A stretch of DNA of 64,000 bases from Wurfbainia villosa (GCA_025175895.1 CM045991.1:79657174-79721173), one strand, 5' to 3'. Numbered from the stretch's first letter, positions 20,769-33,009 are shown. Translations and numbers: made by a program. Notes: generated from the sequence alone by a model not told the origin.

Positions 20769-21956
20769 GGAGTAACTGAGGGGTCAAGCTAACGACCTTA
20801 AACAAGCGCTTCTTGGGAGGCAACCCAAGCTATTTTTTACATTTTTTTTGAGTCATTTTATTTTATTTGATTTTGAGTTTTACATTTTTTTCAGGTTTAT
20901 AGGACACGACATGTTAAACGTGCCACTGCGTGCCAAATTGACACGACCTGCCTATGCCGAACGACACAGGCGTGTTGAGGTTACCCGAAGACAACACAGG
21001 TCTAGCGTGCTACCGAGCACGCCCATGTCGCACTTTTCTCACCTGCAGCACGCCTGGGCTGGATGGAAGCACGCCTATGCTGGGCTTAAACGGGTCGAGT
21101 ATTTGCGAAAGAGGATGCTAGTAGCGAAGACGATGACTATTGACCACCTTGAGCTATTTTGTGAGTTCCGATGCACATCCTTTACTGCTTATGCTGTCTC
21201 TACTTAGATTTTTAGTTTGGTTAGTGCTATTTTTTGTTTGCATCTTTTCATATATCATAACATTGCATTTTTATATCATCTAGCATAATATAACTGAACA
21301 TTGATCGGATCATGATATTCCTTTTTGCCTATTTGATAAGAACCCTATTTCACTTCTAACACGGTCTATAGGTTTGAGGTATCCAAAAAGGATTTAAATC
21401 CCCCATATCGGACGAGTACTCATTTTCCATTGGAGACTTTCCTGTGCAATTTGGTTACTGGAGAAACACTTTCCCTAGAAGTTTTGGTTTGATAAAAAAA
21501 AAAAGAAGACTGGAATTGTTTTCAAGCACCCCTTTGAGACCAAGTAGTTACTGGGGAAACACCTAAAAGGTGCCCCTTTGAGACTAACTAGTTACTGAGG
21601 AAATGCTCTCTATAAATTCCTTCCCTTCTTTCTTCTTAGAAAGTGCTCCTTTGAGACCTTTTGTTGCTAGGTAAGGATGATCCATGCATTAAGGCAGGTA
21701 AGTGCCTCTATGCCGGAAATAAGAATGTTCTACGATAGAAGGGATGTCAAATCTGGATTGGTGACCAATGACTTTAGTTCAACTTTTCACGTGCACTATA
21801 TAGGGATCTTTCAAGCTTGGCAACTAGGAATGATTTGATAAGATTAAGATCAGATTGTATACCTCTGGATGGTGTCTAGCATTTCCATAATTAAGTTGTT
21901 TTTTTTGTGTGTTTTCTTTGCTTGAGGACAAGCAAAAGTTTAGGACTAAGGGATTT
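20769..21956 (+). other. 3' untranslated region of the plus-strand Athila
   Basis: This is non-coding after the integrase stop. It begins with CTTGGGAGGCAACCCAAGC, an inverted repeat able to form a hairpin that is also present downstream of the minus-strand Athila polyproteins. ACACG/CGTGT dyads lie at 20930-21075. It ends in GAGGACAAGCAAAAG and AGGACTAAGGGATTT, the probable polypurine tract, directly before the 3' LTR. A 119-codon ORF at 20848-21207 has no recognisable domain. Confidence 0.75.
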
Positions 21957-23337
21957 TGATGTGTGTAAATCGTGCTATGTTTTCACTACTCCATATACAT
22001 GCATTTTACCTCATTTCATGTCCTAGGCATGTATTTTGTCATGATTCAGTTAAGTTTAGCATATTTTGGACGAAGAGACTGCTTTTGGGTGTTTTTCATG
22101 TTAACAGGGCGAAAAAGCAGGCGTATCAAAATAACACAGGAGTGTTATCAGTGACACGTCCGTGTCAGGAGTTCCAGCACTCAACACGCCCTAGTTCAGC
22201 AACCGGCACGCCCTGTTCAAGCGCTGGCATGGCCGGTGAGAAATGTGCGACACACCTGTGCCCTCATTTGGCATGGGCGTGTTGGTCTGATTCCAGACTT
22301 CCTTTTCTGCGAGCAACTCGACGAAGCCGCAATCTTCGTCTCAATTAAAGGAAAATCTTTTGCCTTAATTGAAGAGGAGGCCAAGGCTATAAAAGAGGAG
22401 ATATTCTAACCCTAAAAGGGGAGGCGGCTAGGTAAAGAGGACGATAGAAGAACGAGGAGAACAAAGGAGCCGACGACAGAGGAACGCAGATGGCACTAAG
22501 TATTGTAATTTCTTTCTCTAGCAATTCTTGTCTGACTATGGAGTAGTGTCCTGTAATCTTAGGATGGGGGAGTAGCCCTTGACGATTTATGATGGATGAT
22601 GTAATCTATACTACTTGAATTATTGTTTGTTTTGATCTGGTTTTTGGATTCTTATTGATAAACCTAAGGAGCTAAGGGGAAGTACCTAACAGTGAACCCA
22701 AGTTCCCGAAACCTAGAACCAACTAGAGATTAACTCCTGTCAAGTAGTGGTAGTGTATCTATGAGGGCTTGCGGGGGTCTCGTGACAGGTCCCCTTAGCT
22801 GATTATGGTCCCGTGTGCAAACCTATCGTGAAAAGGAAATTTAGACTCTAAAGGAACTCTTATGGACTTAATGGATCTATCAAATCCAGTTTTTACCAAG
22901 TAACGGTGGTAAGACTAGGGAGGTTTGCGGGGGTCTCGTGACAGGTCCCCTTAGCTGATTATGATCCCCTACGCTCGAATACCGTGACAGGTAAATTAAG
23001 TTTGATAGGTACAGTTGGCGTAGACCTCGAAAGGGGCCGTTGATTTACCTTAGGATAGGTTCCATCAAAACAACTCTAACAGGGGTAGGAAAGAATTAAA
23101 TCACCTTATAAATCGTCGACGTGGTGAAACCCATATCCTGAGATTCTTCTCAACTATTGACTTTTAGCTCGTTCTTCTCATTCATTGTTCTTGACTGCTC
23201 AGTTTCTTTGCTTAATCCACAAAATGATTGACTAGATAACTTGGTATCACGATCATTCGATAATTCTCCCAATCCCTGTGGGATCGATGTTTTTATTACT
23301 TGACGACAACCGTGCACTTGTGGAAAATAACACATCA
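21957..23337 (+). mobile_element. 3' LTR of the plus-strand Athila
   Basis: The 1381-bp partner of 8388-9759 has the same ends, the same TATA box (22388-22395) and the same dyads near 22120-22290. It is 9 bp longer, with the extra bases concentrated in 22970-23215 opposite the irregular patch of the 5' LTR. Confidence 0.93.
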
Positions 23338-23663
23338 ACGATGTATGACCTCCTCCTGGTGAGGGGCAGCCTCCTCCTAAAAATAAACTCGGGCCTCGTC
23401 ATAGAACTCCTCAGCCCACTGGAAGTGCTTCCGTTAGCCCTGAAACTCCTCCTACGTGTAGGTGCAATGCTCCTCCCATCGCTGCCCCTGTGTTTGCTGC
23501 TATGCGTATATGTCGTGGAGGCACGATCGAAACTCTGAGAAGTCGTAGGCGACTGTACCTGCATCCTGCTCAAGAGTAAAAGAAAAATGGTGGTGCAGGT
23601 GCAGGCTCTCGTCATGGACAAGGTGGGCTCAAAATGATTTTTGCTTCTTCCTAGCAAGTTCTT
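23338..23663 (-). pseudogene. Remnant of minus-strand Athila (i) extra ORF
   Basis: The sequence aligns with 26150-26415 in the second minus-strand Athila (shared CGATTGAAACTCCGAGAA-like and CACCTGCATCCTGCTCAA blocks), so it is the continuation of 5303-6400 plus 8360-8387 past the plus-strand Athila. It covers part of the C-terminal half of the ATHILA ORF-1-like gene. Similarity stops near 23633 and the last 30 bases are unassigned. Confidence 0.7.
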
Positions 23664-24988
23664 TAATGCGCACGGACGCGACCTCAAATCTCGTGACGGA
23701 TACCATTGAGGACTCAAAGTGTGCTCGTGCTCAACGCACGCAAGTGCACGGATGTCGTCAAGTAATAAAGATTATCGATCCCACAGGGACTGGGATTCGA
23801 ATACCAATATACTCAGTGGTTGTAATTGTTCAGACGTGATTTCTTAGAGGTTTCAGTTGGTGAGGGCTGTTGGTGGACTCTACTCTGTACGGTATCACAC
23901 GGAAGAGGAAAGGAGTGTGCCTAGGTATTCAAAGGTGATTCTAGGACTTCAATTTCGCTTGTGTATCACAGAACAATATTGTCAATTGGCGTTGTCTAGA
24001 TGTTTACCTACGATTTTGTGGAAGGGACATCATACACTCTCCCACAGAGCCGCCACATTCACCGGGAGCTATCTTCTCCTAAAAGGATGGGATAGATGGT
24101 ACGAGGATGCCAAATCAATCCCTACAGTGGACCGTGTCTGATTCCACTGCACCCTTCTCCCCGCAGTTGCATGAGATCAGGTTTACCCCTAGGTTCCTTA
24201 ATCAAACCTCCTAAATTTTAGATTGCGAGGGGTGTCACCCCTCGTATCGCCTAAGTGCAGTGAAAAGAAAGCCAAATACGCATACATAAAGTAAAGAGCA
24301 ACTACCAATTGTCAAATCAAACTCATGAGCAGAATTTAACGTGAACCAACATTGTTTATGTACACAAGCTACTCCCTAATCCTAGAATCGAAAGTACTAC
24401 TCCATGTATACGAAGGAAGAATCACAAAGCACGTCTAAGATTGAATACATAAGATTCCCTAGGGTCTTGATAGGATCACACTGGACTCCTCCGTGCAATA
24501 TTAGGGTGGAAGTCCCTGACTCAATATCTATATCCTTAAAAATTCAAACATAAGGCCTCCACACGCCTTGTCAACATTGAACTTTCCGATTCCTTCATTT
24601 GGTACATCCACCCTAACCCTCTTTCGTTCAGTTTACGTATTGCTACATAAAAAAAAGAACCCTAGTTTATCGAGTCACCACATGGTGTTGTGTTCCACAC
24701 GGCAGGTCAAACTAAGTCTTGATCTCCCCATTGGACGACGTGAATCCAATCCACCTGGTAGCCGTCCCACTCTGCGTCTAGCTGTGAAATGTCCTTCTTT
24801 TGCTCCGAAAATGCATCTTTTTTACCCAAAAACCTAACCTGCACACAAAAGTACAATGAGCAAACCTCCGAACCAGAAAATAGGAAATGCATGTAAAAAT
24901 AGAGTAACATATGCATGAAACTAACACAAAATGCAATGAGATGTGAGCGAAAACTACTCCTAAAACCCTATATGTTTTGTTCACATAA
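23664..24988 (-). mobile_element. Athila-type LTR (ii)
   Basis: This 3' LTR of a second minus-strand Athila is about 1.33 kb and aligns end to end with LTR (iii), except for a rearranged middle at 24450-24700. Its minus-strand start is degraded (TTATGTGAAC). The polypurine tract AAGTCTGGGGGAAG abuts at 24989-25003. No primer-binding site lies left of 23664, which argues that it is not the 5' LTR of element (i). Confidence 0.8.
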
Positions 24989-25947
24989 CTTCCCCCAGAC
25001 TTAAATCTTTTCTTATCCTCAAGCAAACCTCAATGCCACAAAATGTCAAAAAGATATTGTTACATAATTAGCATGTTAACTAAATTTATCAGGTGGTATT
25101 TGCAATCAAAGAAAAACAAATATGTTCTAGAAGTTCACTAAGTTAGCTCCTCGTGCTCATGCTAAGCGAACCATTCTGAGGGGATGCACGTTCCATGGTG
25201 AGTTAAGTCGTCACCCCATAGCTTTCCTAAGGTTTCTGGCTCTTAGGCACTTACCTGCCCAAAGCGAGGGTCGTTCTCTAGATCTAGCATAAAGTCTCAA
25301 AGGCGTGCTCGGTATTGAGAGAAATTGGTAGGTGTTTCCCCAGTAACCTAACTCGGTCTCAAAGGGGCACCTAGCCATTTCCACCCACGATAACTGTTTT
25401 TTATCCCTCATAATCCTTTTTTTTCTTCTCTCTTTTTTTTATTTTTTTCTTATTCTTTTGTTTCTCTTTTTTCTTTTCTCTCTTTATTTTTTGGCTCACT
25501 GGGTTTTTGATTTTTTCGAATGGGCTTACACAATCCGAGCATCTCCAGTAACTAAAATGCTAAACCTAGAGTCACCTATGGATTCCAAAGTACTAGACTA
25601 CTGAAGTGAATCATAACTAGGTATGTACTAGATTCTCCGTTTCAGGATGTTCGACATGTGTAAGTGCAAAAAAATGCTAACCAGTGTAAGTCTAGAACAT
25701 TCAATAGAGCGAATAAAATAAAATACCACAAGATAAATGGAGTTAAACTACCTATGGGAACAACTCATGCAAGCAATTTTCAAAAATACTACTGAGGTAG
25801 CTTCACAGACAAAAAAAATCAAGTACTGAAAGAAACTCAACAACTCAGGCATGAATAAATGAAAATACCAGAAAAGAGACTACTGCTAGGAAACAAAACA
25901 AAATAAACCTTGGAGTCTCTCCCCCAGACTTAAACGAAAATATACCT
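24989..25947 (-). other. Athila (ii) 3' region between extra ORF and LTR
   Basis: Non-coding. On the element strand it holds a polypurine tract beside the LTR, GAGGATAAGAAAAG, a long purine-rich stretch (pyrimidines on plus at 25408-25490) and, just after the extra ORF stop, a second TTTAAGTCTGGGGGAGAG at about 25919-25937. It is colinear with 5303-6260. Confidence 0.7.
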
Positions 25948-27475
25948 CTAATATGGTGGACGAGGTGGAAAGTCTGGGAGCCTGGGCATCTCCGAATCCT
26001 GGGAGAACCTACTACTGAGCCACTGATGCCACATATATATGTGGTCGATCTGAGAGTTGGTGGATGCAGCGGCTGCTCGGTGCTCCTCTTCCCTAGCCCG
26101 CTGCGCTTGGTGGGCATGCATGTGCTGCCGCATCTCCCTACGGTAGGCAGCCTCATCCTGGCGACGAACAACCTCCTCCTGGAAGTATATGTGGGCCTCA
26201 TCGTAGAACTCTGCTCCCGGAATCCCTAGAACTCTGCCTGTTGGTATGTGCTCTGCTCCTCCCATCGCTCCCTTTGCGTCTACTGTTCGGTGTAAATGTC
26301 GTCGAGGCACGATTGAAACTCCGAGAAATCATAGGCCAACGCACCTGCATCCTGCTCAAAAGTAGAAAAAGGTGGTGGTGCAGGTGTAGGCTCATGTCGA
26401 CATGGACTTGGTGGGCTCCTATGCATGTGTGGACTGGAGGGAGAGTGATATAAAGGTGGAGAGATGAGCGCTGATGTGGATGGTCCCTCATGTGGAGGGG
26501 ACTCCACTATCAGGTCTAAGCGCTAGTTGGTGCATATAGCGATGGTGGTACGATCTGGGTCGGGTAGCCTAAGGGCCGTCAAATTTTTCCTTACAAAGCA
26601 TAAGGAGTCTCCTTCTCTCACAATCATTTTCATGACCATGCATACTCCTAGGTAGATCCTAGGGCTCCCCTCTATACTCTCTAATGCTGTGTAATCGTAC
26701 CCCATCCTATGGCAAATGTGGGTAAGTAGGCCTCCCACATTGATCTCTCCTCGTGCTACTTTACCCATCTTCACTAAGTGTCTGATGAAGTGGGACCCTA
26801 CATCGATGCTACTCTTTTCTTTTAGCATATCCCATAGGCAAAGTAGCTCGCTAGCTCTAACTACACCATCACTCTCCCCACGACTAAATATAGTACTGGC
26901 CATGATACGGTGAAGGTATCAAAAGACGGGGTTTTGGAGGCGTGATGCTTTGGCCCTAGAAGGGTCATAAGCGTGCTCCCCCGTCAACTCAGTCCAAACT
27001 ATTCGAGAGTTGTACCCATTAGGGGTCCTTCTCTCTCCCCCACTTGGTAAGCCAAAGCATGAGTTCCATTGGTGAAGGGTCCACTCATGCTCAATGTTAA
27101 AAAGCCTAAAAGTTATCCTACCCTCCTCGCTCTCTCTACCCGTTAAACTTCCGCCTCTAAGGAACTCAAAAATTCCAAAACTATCCTAGGGTAGGTTAGG
27201 TGCTTTATTCCCTTAATCTCTTCCCACCCCATTTTTTCAAATAGGGTTTGCATATCACCCAACAACCCTAAAGATTCTAGCAAATCCTCATCTAAGTACC
27301 TAGTAGAAGTAAGTTTACGAGTAGAGAGAATATTGTATCTATCTCTTTGTTCATTATTGCGAAAAAGTAGAGTGGGTAGGGCGTTACTCTCCTCCGGAGC
27401 TTGAGGGGCGTCGGCTCTCCTTGTTCGTTGCTCCAAGGCACCGAATTGGGGTGCTACGGTCTTGGTCCTCCTCAT
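25948..27475 (-). pseudogene. ATHILA ORF-1-like extra gene, broken
   Basis: Minus-strand frames run from MRRTKTVAPQFGALEQRT at 27475. Blocks FRNNEQRDRYNILSTRK, TRYLDEDLLESLGLLGDM, LEFLSSLEAEV, ITFRLFNIEHEWTLHQWN and CFGLPSGGERRTPNGYNS resemble the plant ATHILA ORF-1 / transposon-protein family, often found between integrase and 3' LTR. The next part (26523-26903) has HFIRHLVKMGKVARGEINVG. A proline/histidine-rich linker (26280-26507) and a charged, possibly coiled C-terminus (RQDEAAYRREMRQHMHAHQA, 25948-26310) follow. There is a frameshift near 27140, a stop near 26918, a stop at 26521-26523 and a frameshift near 26280. The role of this family is not established. Confidence 0.75.
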
Positions 27476-27721
27476 CTTTGCTTCTTTTGGCTTCTTTAGA
27501 TGTTCAAAATGCTTCTAGATGGTGGGAAAGACGAAATCACATGGCTAGGGCAAGAACTTTTGAAGCACACGACGCAAATGGGGTGAAAACACACGGCTCG
27601 CCCCTTTTTAACCTCGTGCACCACGACCATGTGAAAACAAACGGCCAAGCTATGTGAAAACACACGGTCAGGCCGTGTGCGCCTCTGGTCAATCAGGCAC
27701 GACCGTGGGAAAACACATAGC
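27476..27721 (-). other. Spacer rich in ACACG/CGTGT dyads
   Basis: This lies between the extra ORF and the Angela insertion. It contains CACACGGTCAGGCCGTGTG near 27661, a near-perfect inverted repeat, plus several GTGAAAACACACGG copies. No gene is seen. Confidence 0.6.
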
Positions 27722-29932
27722 TGTTGGGTTTCTGGCACCGCGGCGTGTGTGTGTTCGATCACGTTTCGTAAACATGAACACAGCGGAAGCAATAAAAATA
27801 ATAAATCTACATTTATTACAATACACACAACACATGCATGCATATTACAACAAGTGTAGACATAACCGTAAATTTAAATTTGCAATAAAAGGAAATTTAT
27901 CTACGTTATACCTTTTGTATGACGTGTAGCGGGAACGACATCAACCGGAACGATCCTCGCTAGAATCGTCTCTATCCGTATCCACGCCGAGTTCCTTGGG
28001 ATGACTTCACTAAGCCACGAGCTTCGTCTTCGTACGGGTTACTAGTCTCGTGTTGAAGACGATGTGATCGAAAGATGATCACGATCCGAATCCAAATTCT
28101 GATCCTAATACGAGTTCTCAAAACTCGCTTCTCCGGAGAGGTATTCGTCAACCAATTGACGAATCCTTCGTCCTCCACCTCAGAGGATTACCGGAGATCG
28201 AATCCTCGGTAAGTTAGCCGCTGTCGGAGCTCTAACCGTCGTCCAAAAGACGCTCCGACGAGAGGAGAACAAGCTGTCCAGAAAACTGGACAGCTTTGGT
28301 GGAGGTGATAGGCACTGGCCAACCAAGGAAGATAGAGCTCACCTTGATGCCGAACCTGAAGAAGATCTCTGGAGCACTAACCGGCAGCAGCTCGACACCG
28401 GCGAGGGCGAAGGAAGCAGCCTTCTGGACGCCGGTTGGAGGAGCTTTGGGCGGCGGCAATAGGTTGGCGCCGAGAGCTCCAAGGAGGAGGTGGGCGACAA
28501 CCTTAGGGCTAGGGGTTTTTGGATTAGGGCTTAATTATCCCTTAAGCCCTCTTTTATAGAGAACTAATTCTCTTAATGGTTATTGGATCATAACCATTAG
28601 GCCCGTTAACCCGCTCCATTAAGATAAGTTAAAATAAATCAAACCATGATGGTTTATTTTAAGTTAAAATGAACCGAACCAACTTTTGGTTCATTCGTTT
28701 AAAATAAACCAAACCCTTTGGTTTATTCTCCTCCATTGGATTAGAACCAAACCATTTTGGTTCATCCATTACGTCTTCATAAGACTCGGCCCATCCACGC
28801 TTCCATTGAGACTGAAACGATTACATGCTCGCTTTATGTTTGGTCCAACCAAACCTAGTTTCTCTCGGTCTGAGAATCCCATTCTCAAGCTCGTTTTAAA
28901 TCCTTTGGATTACGCTCGTTGTGCGTGTGACCAAATAGGTTCTCGGTTTATGTTGGCCATCTATAATTAACCATTAATTATAGAACGATCATGAGTGACA
29001 CCTAGTAGTACATCATGATCCCCAATTAACCGAAAAGATCAACGGTTGATCCAGAACTATTTCTGAAACCCTTCAGCAGCTCGAATGATTCGTGCCCCAT
29101 TCCCTTCACTCATCTTATACCCACTTGGTTCAGGACATGGTCTATTGTTTCAGTCCCACTAAGTTACGACTCGTCACACCTAGCCCAAGTATCAATTCCT
29201 CGTCCTACGGATTCTAGTTACTCCACATGTATCGAAGAGTACCTTACTCTAAACAAGTAATGCTTTGGCTAAAGACTTTAGTAACAATCCGACGAGAGGC
29301 CATGGGTATACATCTCCTCGCAAGGAGTGGTGAATCCTTTATATTCTATTCAAACACCTTCGATCACTTCGACTTATACCCAATCATCCCGGGTCCACAT
29401 CTCCTTAGAGATGTTTGCTTAAGATGTCAAAGCATAAGTCTCCATGATCAAGATGACTTGAATACCGCAAGTCAAGGAACATCGCACTTAAGCCACAGTA
29501 AGAACTCCATTGACATATCTATATATCACGAGAACCATATGAAGTCTTACGGTGGTCACTCGATGAACTAGTTACCATAACTAGCATCCACGATTAACTC
29601 GGACATCACTATGTCTCGGCCCGGTGAGAATCGGTTGCTTGGATACACCAAGGAGTATACCTCGTGCTAGTCTCGAATTGATGGTGTCAAATCCATCAAT
29701 TCATCGACTAGGATAATTAGATACATCACAATTACACATGTAGAGATACTCACTAGTTGTGATCAATCACAAATTCTCTCATCTTTGAATCGTATCGTGG
29801 ACATTGATAAATGAGTTTAAGATCAATCAAATACATAAAACATGTATACTCAAATAGTGAATCTTCATTTATCATATAAATGGTTCATACATAAAGCGAT
29901 TGCCTTAGGACATCTCTCATATATTACTAACG
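27722..29932 (-). mobile_element. 3' LTR of the Angela-like element
   Basis: The 2211-bp copy is nearly identical to 34898-37123 up to about 29150, then differs in clusters to 29830, with CG-containing strings where the partner has CAG or CTG. The ORFs at 28232-28459 and 28296-28559 recur in the other LTR and are not genes. Confidence 0.92.
28551..28560 (-). promoter_or_regulatory. LTR TATA box
   Basis: The minus strand reads TCTATAAAAGAGGGC. The 5' LTR has the same box at 35727-35736. Confidence 0.6.
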
Positions 29933-31388
29933 GACTCCGCCGGCCTAATGCCAGTCGCTCACGGTATCAATACCATAAGCTCGAACATGACCCTCAAACT
30001 TATTTTGAGGTAATGCCTTAGTCAAGGATCCGCTAAGTTCCTTTCGTGGGAATTTTCTCGATTTGTATTTCGTTCCCTACGATGATCTCTACGATAAGAT
30101 GATAGCGGCGAAGCACATGTTTGGATCATTGATGAGACCACATCAAGTTCATAGATGAACTACTTGATCCAAACCGCTTCCTTTGCTGCTTCCAAAGCTG
30201 CAACGTATTCTGCCTTAGTGGAAGAATTCGCTATAGTGTCAAGCTTGGAACCTTTCCAACTTATTGCGCCTCCATTCTAGGTGAATACATACCCAGACTG
30301 AGACATGGAATTATCCTTGTCTGTCTGGAGCTGTCATCCGTATAACCACGTTTCACCTTGTACACTTCTCCATATATTAGGAACACATCCTTAGTTCTTC
30401 TTAAGTACTTAAGGATCGTCTTATGATCACCCAATGATCCATTCTGGATCGGTGAGTATCTGCTCGTGACACTCACTCGAGCATACGATACATCGGGCCT
30501 CGTACATAACATAGCATACATGATAGATCCTATTGCGGATGCATAGGGAATCTTACTCATGCAAATCCTCTCGTCTTCTGTGCGCGGACACATAGACTTC
30601 GAAAGGTGTACCCCATGCCTGATGGGTAGGAAACCTTTCTTGTATTCCGACATGCTAAACCTCTTTAGCACTCGGTCTATATATGTAGACTGCGAAAGAC
30701 CAAGCAACCGTTTCGATCTATCTCTATAGATCTTAATCCCGAGGATGTAGGTTGCTTCTCCCAGTCTTTCATGGAGAATGTCTTGGATAACCAAACCTAC
30801 CATTGTAAGATTGAAACATCGTTTCCTATAAGTAGTATGTCATCGACATACAATACTAGGAACACATTTGTACTCCCACTAACCTTCTTGTACACACAAG
30901 GTTAAATGCGGATTTTGTGAAATCAAACTTTTTGATGGTCTCATCAAAGCGGATATTCGACTCTTGGATGCTTGCTTCAATCCATATATGGACCGTCGCA
31001 ATTTGCATACCTTGGTTTTATCAGCCGATGTGAAACCCTCGGTGTATCATATACCGTCCTCGGCGAGTTTCCATTAAGGAAAGCTATTTTCACATCCATC
31101 ATATCTCATAATCATAATGAGCCACTATGGCGGGAGCATCCTAATGGATTTAAGCATAGCTACGGCGAATAGGTTTCGTCATAATCAACACCTTGTTTTT
31201 GGCGATATCCTTTCGCCACCAATCTAACCTTATAGGTAATCACATTACCATCCATGGTTTTCTTCTTGAAAACCACTTGCACCCTATAGGCTTTATCCCT
31301 TGGTGGGTCAACCAAGTTCCAAACTTGGTTTCATACATGGAATCCATTTCCGACTTCATGGCACCAAGCCACTTATCCCTTTACGAAC
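29933..31388 (-). pseudogene. pol: Angela-like RT and RNase H, heavily broken
   Basis: The readable part is 30261-30803 (IQDILHERLGEATYILGIKI, PYASAIGSIMYAMLCTRPDV). Upstream, YVDDIL, the copia RT catalytic motif, is encoded near 30840-30870 but out of frame. Downstream, RNase H remains include AAKEAVWIK near 30180 and a NLADPLTKALPQ-like end near 30015-30045. Stops and frameshifts are dense from 29933 to 31388. Many breaks fall in strings of the same irregular kind as in the adjacent LTR patch, so some may be sequence errors rather than true decay. Confidence 0.8.
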
Positions 31389-31781
31389 TTATCGGCCTTC
31401 TTCATAACTGGTAGGCTCCTCATCATCAATGAGTAATACGTCGTTCGATTCACTTACGAGAAATCCATATCTCTCGGGAATAATGCATGTTCTACCAGAT
31501 CTACGAAGATGTGGTCTTACAATAGGTCCAGCCGATTGCTCATCACTATGAGTTGTCGGCTGTTGTGCTTCACCAGGTATCTCATCAATGTCTATTTGAG
31601 TCTCTCGAGCCTCCTCAAGCTCGATGACACTCCCACTGTTTTCTTGCAAGAGAAACTCTTTCTCTAGAAACACAGCATGCCTTGAAACAAACACCTTTTC
31701 TTCCACAATATGATAGAATTGGTAACCCCTTGTTTCCTTAGGGTATCCAATAAATAGACATTTATCAGACTTAGCATCCAA
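31389..31781 (-). pseudogene. pol: Angela-like integrase C-terminus and RT linker
   Basis: A 130-codon frame begins SDKCLFIGYPKETRGYQFYH, the usual copia block after the integrase core, continues with KVFVSRHAVFLEKEFL and an acidic linker, and ends RRSGRTCIIPERYGFLV before the RT. It is offset in frame from the integrase ORF at 31771-32997, so a frameshift lies near 31775. Confidence 0.85.
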
Positions 31782-32997
31782 TTTGTCTGAAAAATGTCCG
31801 CTTCACATAAGCAGGACAACCCCATATCTTCAAGTAAGATACATGAGGTTTCTTACTATTCCATATATCATATGGAGTAGTTGAGACTACCTTGGTAGGC
31901 ATTCTGTTTAACAAGTAAATAGCTGTCTGAAGTGCATAACCCCAAAAGGACTTGGGAAGAGTCGCATGATTCATCATTGACCTGACCATGTCCAACAAGG
32001 TCCGGTTACGCCTCTCAGATACACCATTATGCTGTGGTGTATAGGGCGGAGTCCATTGAGACAATATACCATTGTCTCTTAGGTAATCAAGAAACTCCTG
32101 ACTCAAGTATTCACCACCTCGATCCGATCGAAGTATTTTAATACACTTGTCATGTTGTTTCTCTACTTCATTTCTGAACTCTTTGAACCTTTCAAAGGCT
32201 TCAGACTTGTGTTTCATCAAGAACACATACCCAAACCGTGAGTGATCATTGGTGAAGGTAATGAAGTAGCTATAGCCTTTTAAAGCTTGAGTTGACATAG
32301 GTCCACATACATCAGTATGTATTAGACCTAATAACTCTCCCACTCGTTCACCTTTTCCAGTAAAAGGTAACTTAGTCATCTTGCCTTTTAAGCATGATTC
32401 GCATGTATCGTATGAATCCAATTCAAACGATTCCAGAATTCCACATCGGTGTAATTCGGACATGCGTTTCTTGCTTACATGGCCAAGACGATAATGCCAC
32501 ATATAGGAGTCTATTTGATTATCCTTTCGAGCACACTTATTGCTCGCTTCGATATTGCAAATGTCACTGGATACGTCCAACGTATAAACACCATTGCTTA
32601 AAGTTCCAGTCCCATAAAGAACTCCATTTAAAGTTATGTAACAACAATTGTTACTAAAAGTCAAATGGTACCCATTTCTATTTAAACAAGAAATAGAAAT
32701 GATGTTCTTTATCAACGAAGAAACATAAAAGCAATTGTCCAGTTCTAAGACAAGTCCTGCAGGGAGTTTCAACAAATACGTTCCGATGGCGAGTGCAGCA
32801 ACCTTTGCTCCATTCCCAACACGTAAATTTGACTCTCCCTTGACGAGTCTTCTTCTATTCCTTAGCCCATGTATGTCATTACATATATGTGAGCCACACC
32901 CAGTATCCAATACCCAAGTGTGTGAGGAAATAGAATGACAATCAATAACGAAGATACCTGAAGAAGATGGGGCATCAGATGCCTTATCCTTCTTCAC
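31771..32997 (-). pseudogene. pol: Angela-like protease and integrase core
   Basis: The 408-codon frame is the best preserved pol part. The retropepsin motif WVLDTGCGSHIC places the catalytic Asp-Thr-Gly at residues 31-33. The GAG-pre-integrase zinc region has WHYRLGH (167-173) and CESC (199-202). The core has HTDVCGP (Asp229), LRSDRGGEY (Asp292) and NGVSERRNRT (Glu328), giving the D,D-35-E spacing. The frame opens just after gag, where a frameshift near 33010 separates them, and closes at a frameshift near 31775. As read, it could encode an active protease fold but not a full Pol. Confidence 0.9.
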
Positions 32998-33009
32998 GAA
33001 CTCAAGATA

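Larger units (their letters stand above)
8388..23337 (+). mobile_element. Athila-type Ty3/gypsy element with nested insertion
   Basis: This is a full-length plus-strand element. Both LTRs begin TGATGTGTGTAAATCG and end ACACATCA, giving a 7-bp terminal inverted repeat. The flanks are GCGAT (8383-8387) and ACGAT (23338-23342), a 5-bp TSD with one mismatch. Order inside is PBS, gag, protease, RT, RNase H, integrase, 3' UTR, the Ty3/gypsy order. The body is broken by the gag-only element at 12855-18302. Unlike the minus-strand Athila elements here, it has no ATHILA ORF-1-like gene after integrase. Confidence 0.93.

Noticed and set aside
20848..21207. 119-codon ORF in the plus-strand Athila 3' UTR
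   Set aside because: It has no recognisable domain, and its middle is the ACACG/CGTGT dyad sequence found elsewhere in non-coding DNA.
28232..28559. Paired ORFs repeated at 35408-35735
   Set aside because: They are present only because the LTR is duplicated; they overlap the TATA region and have no homologous family that I know.
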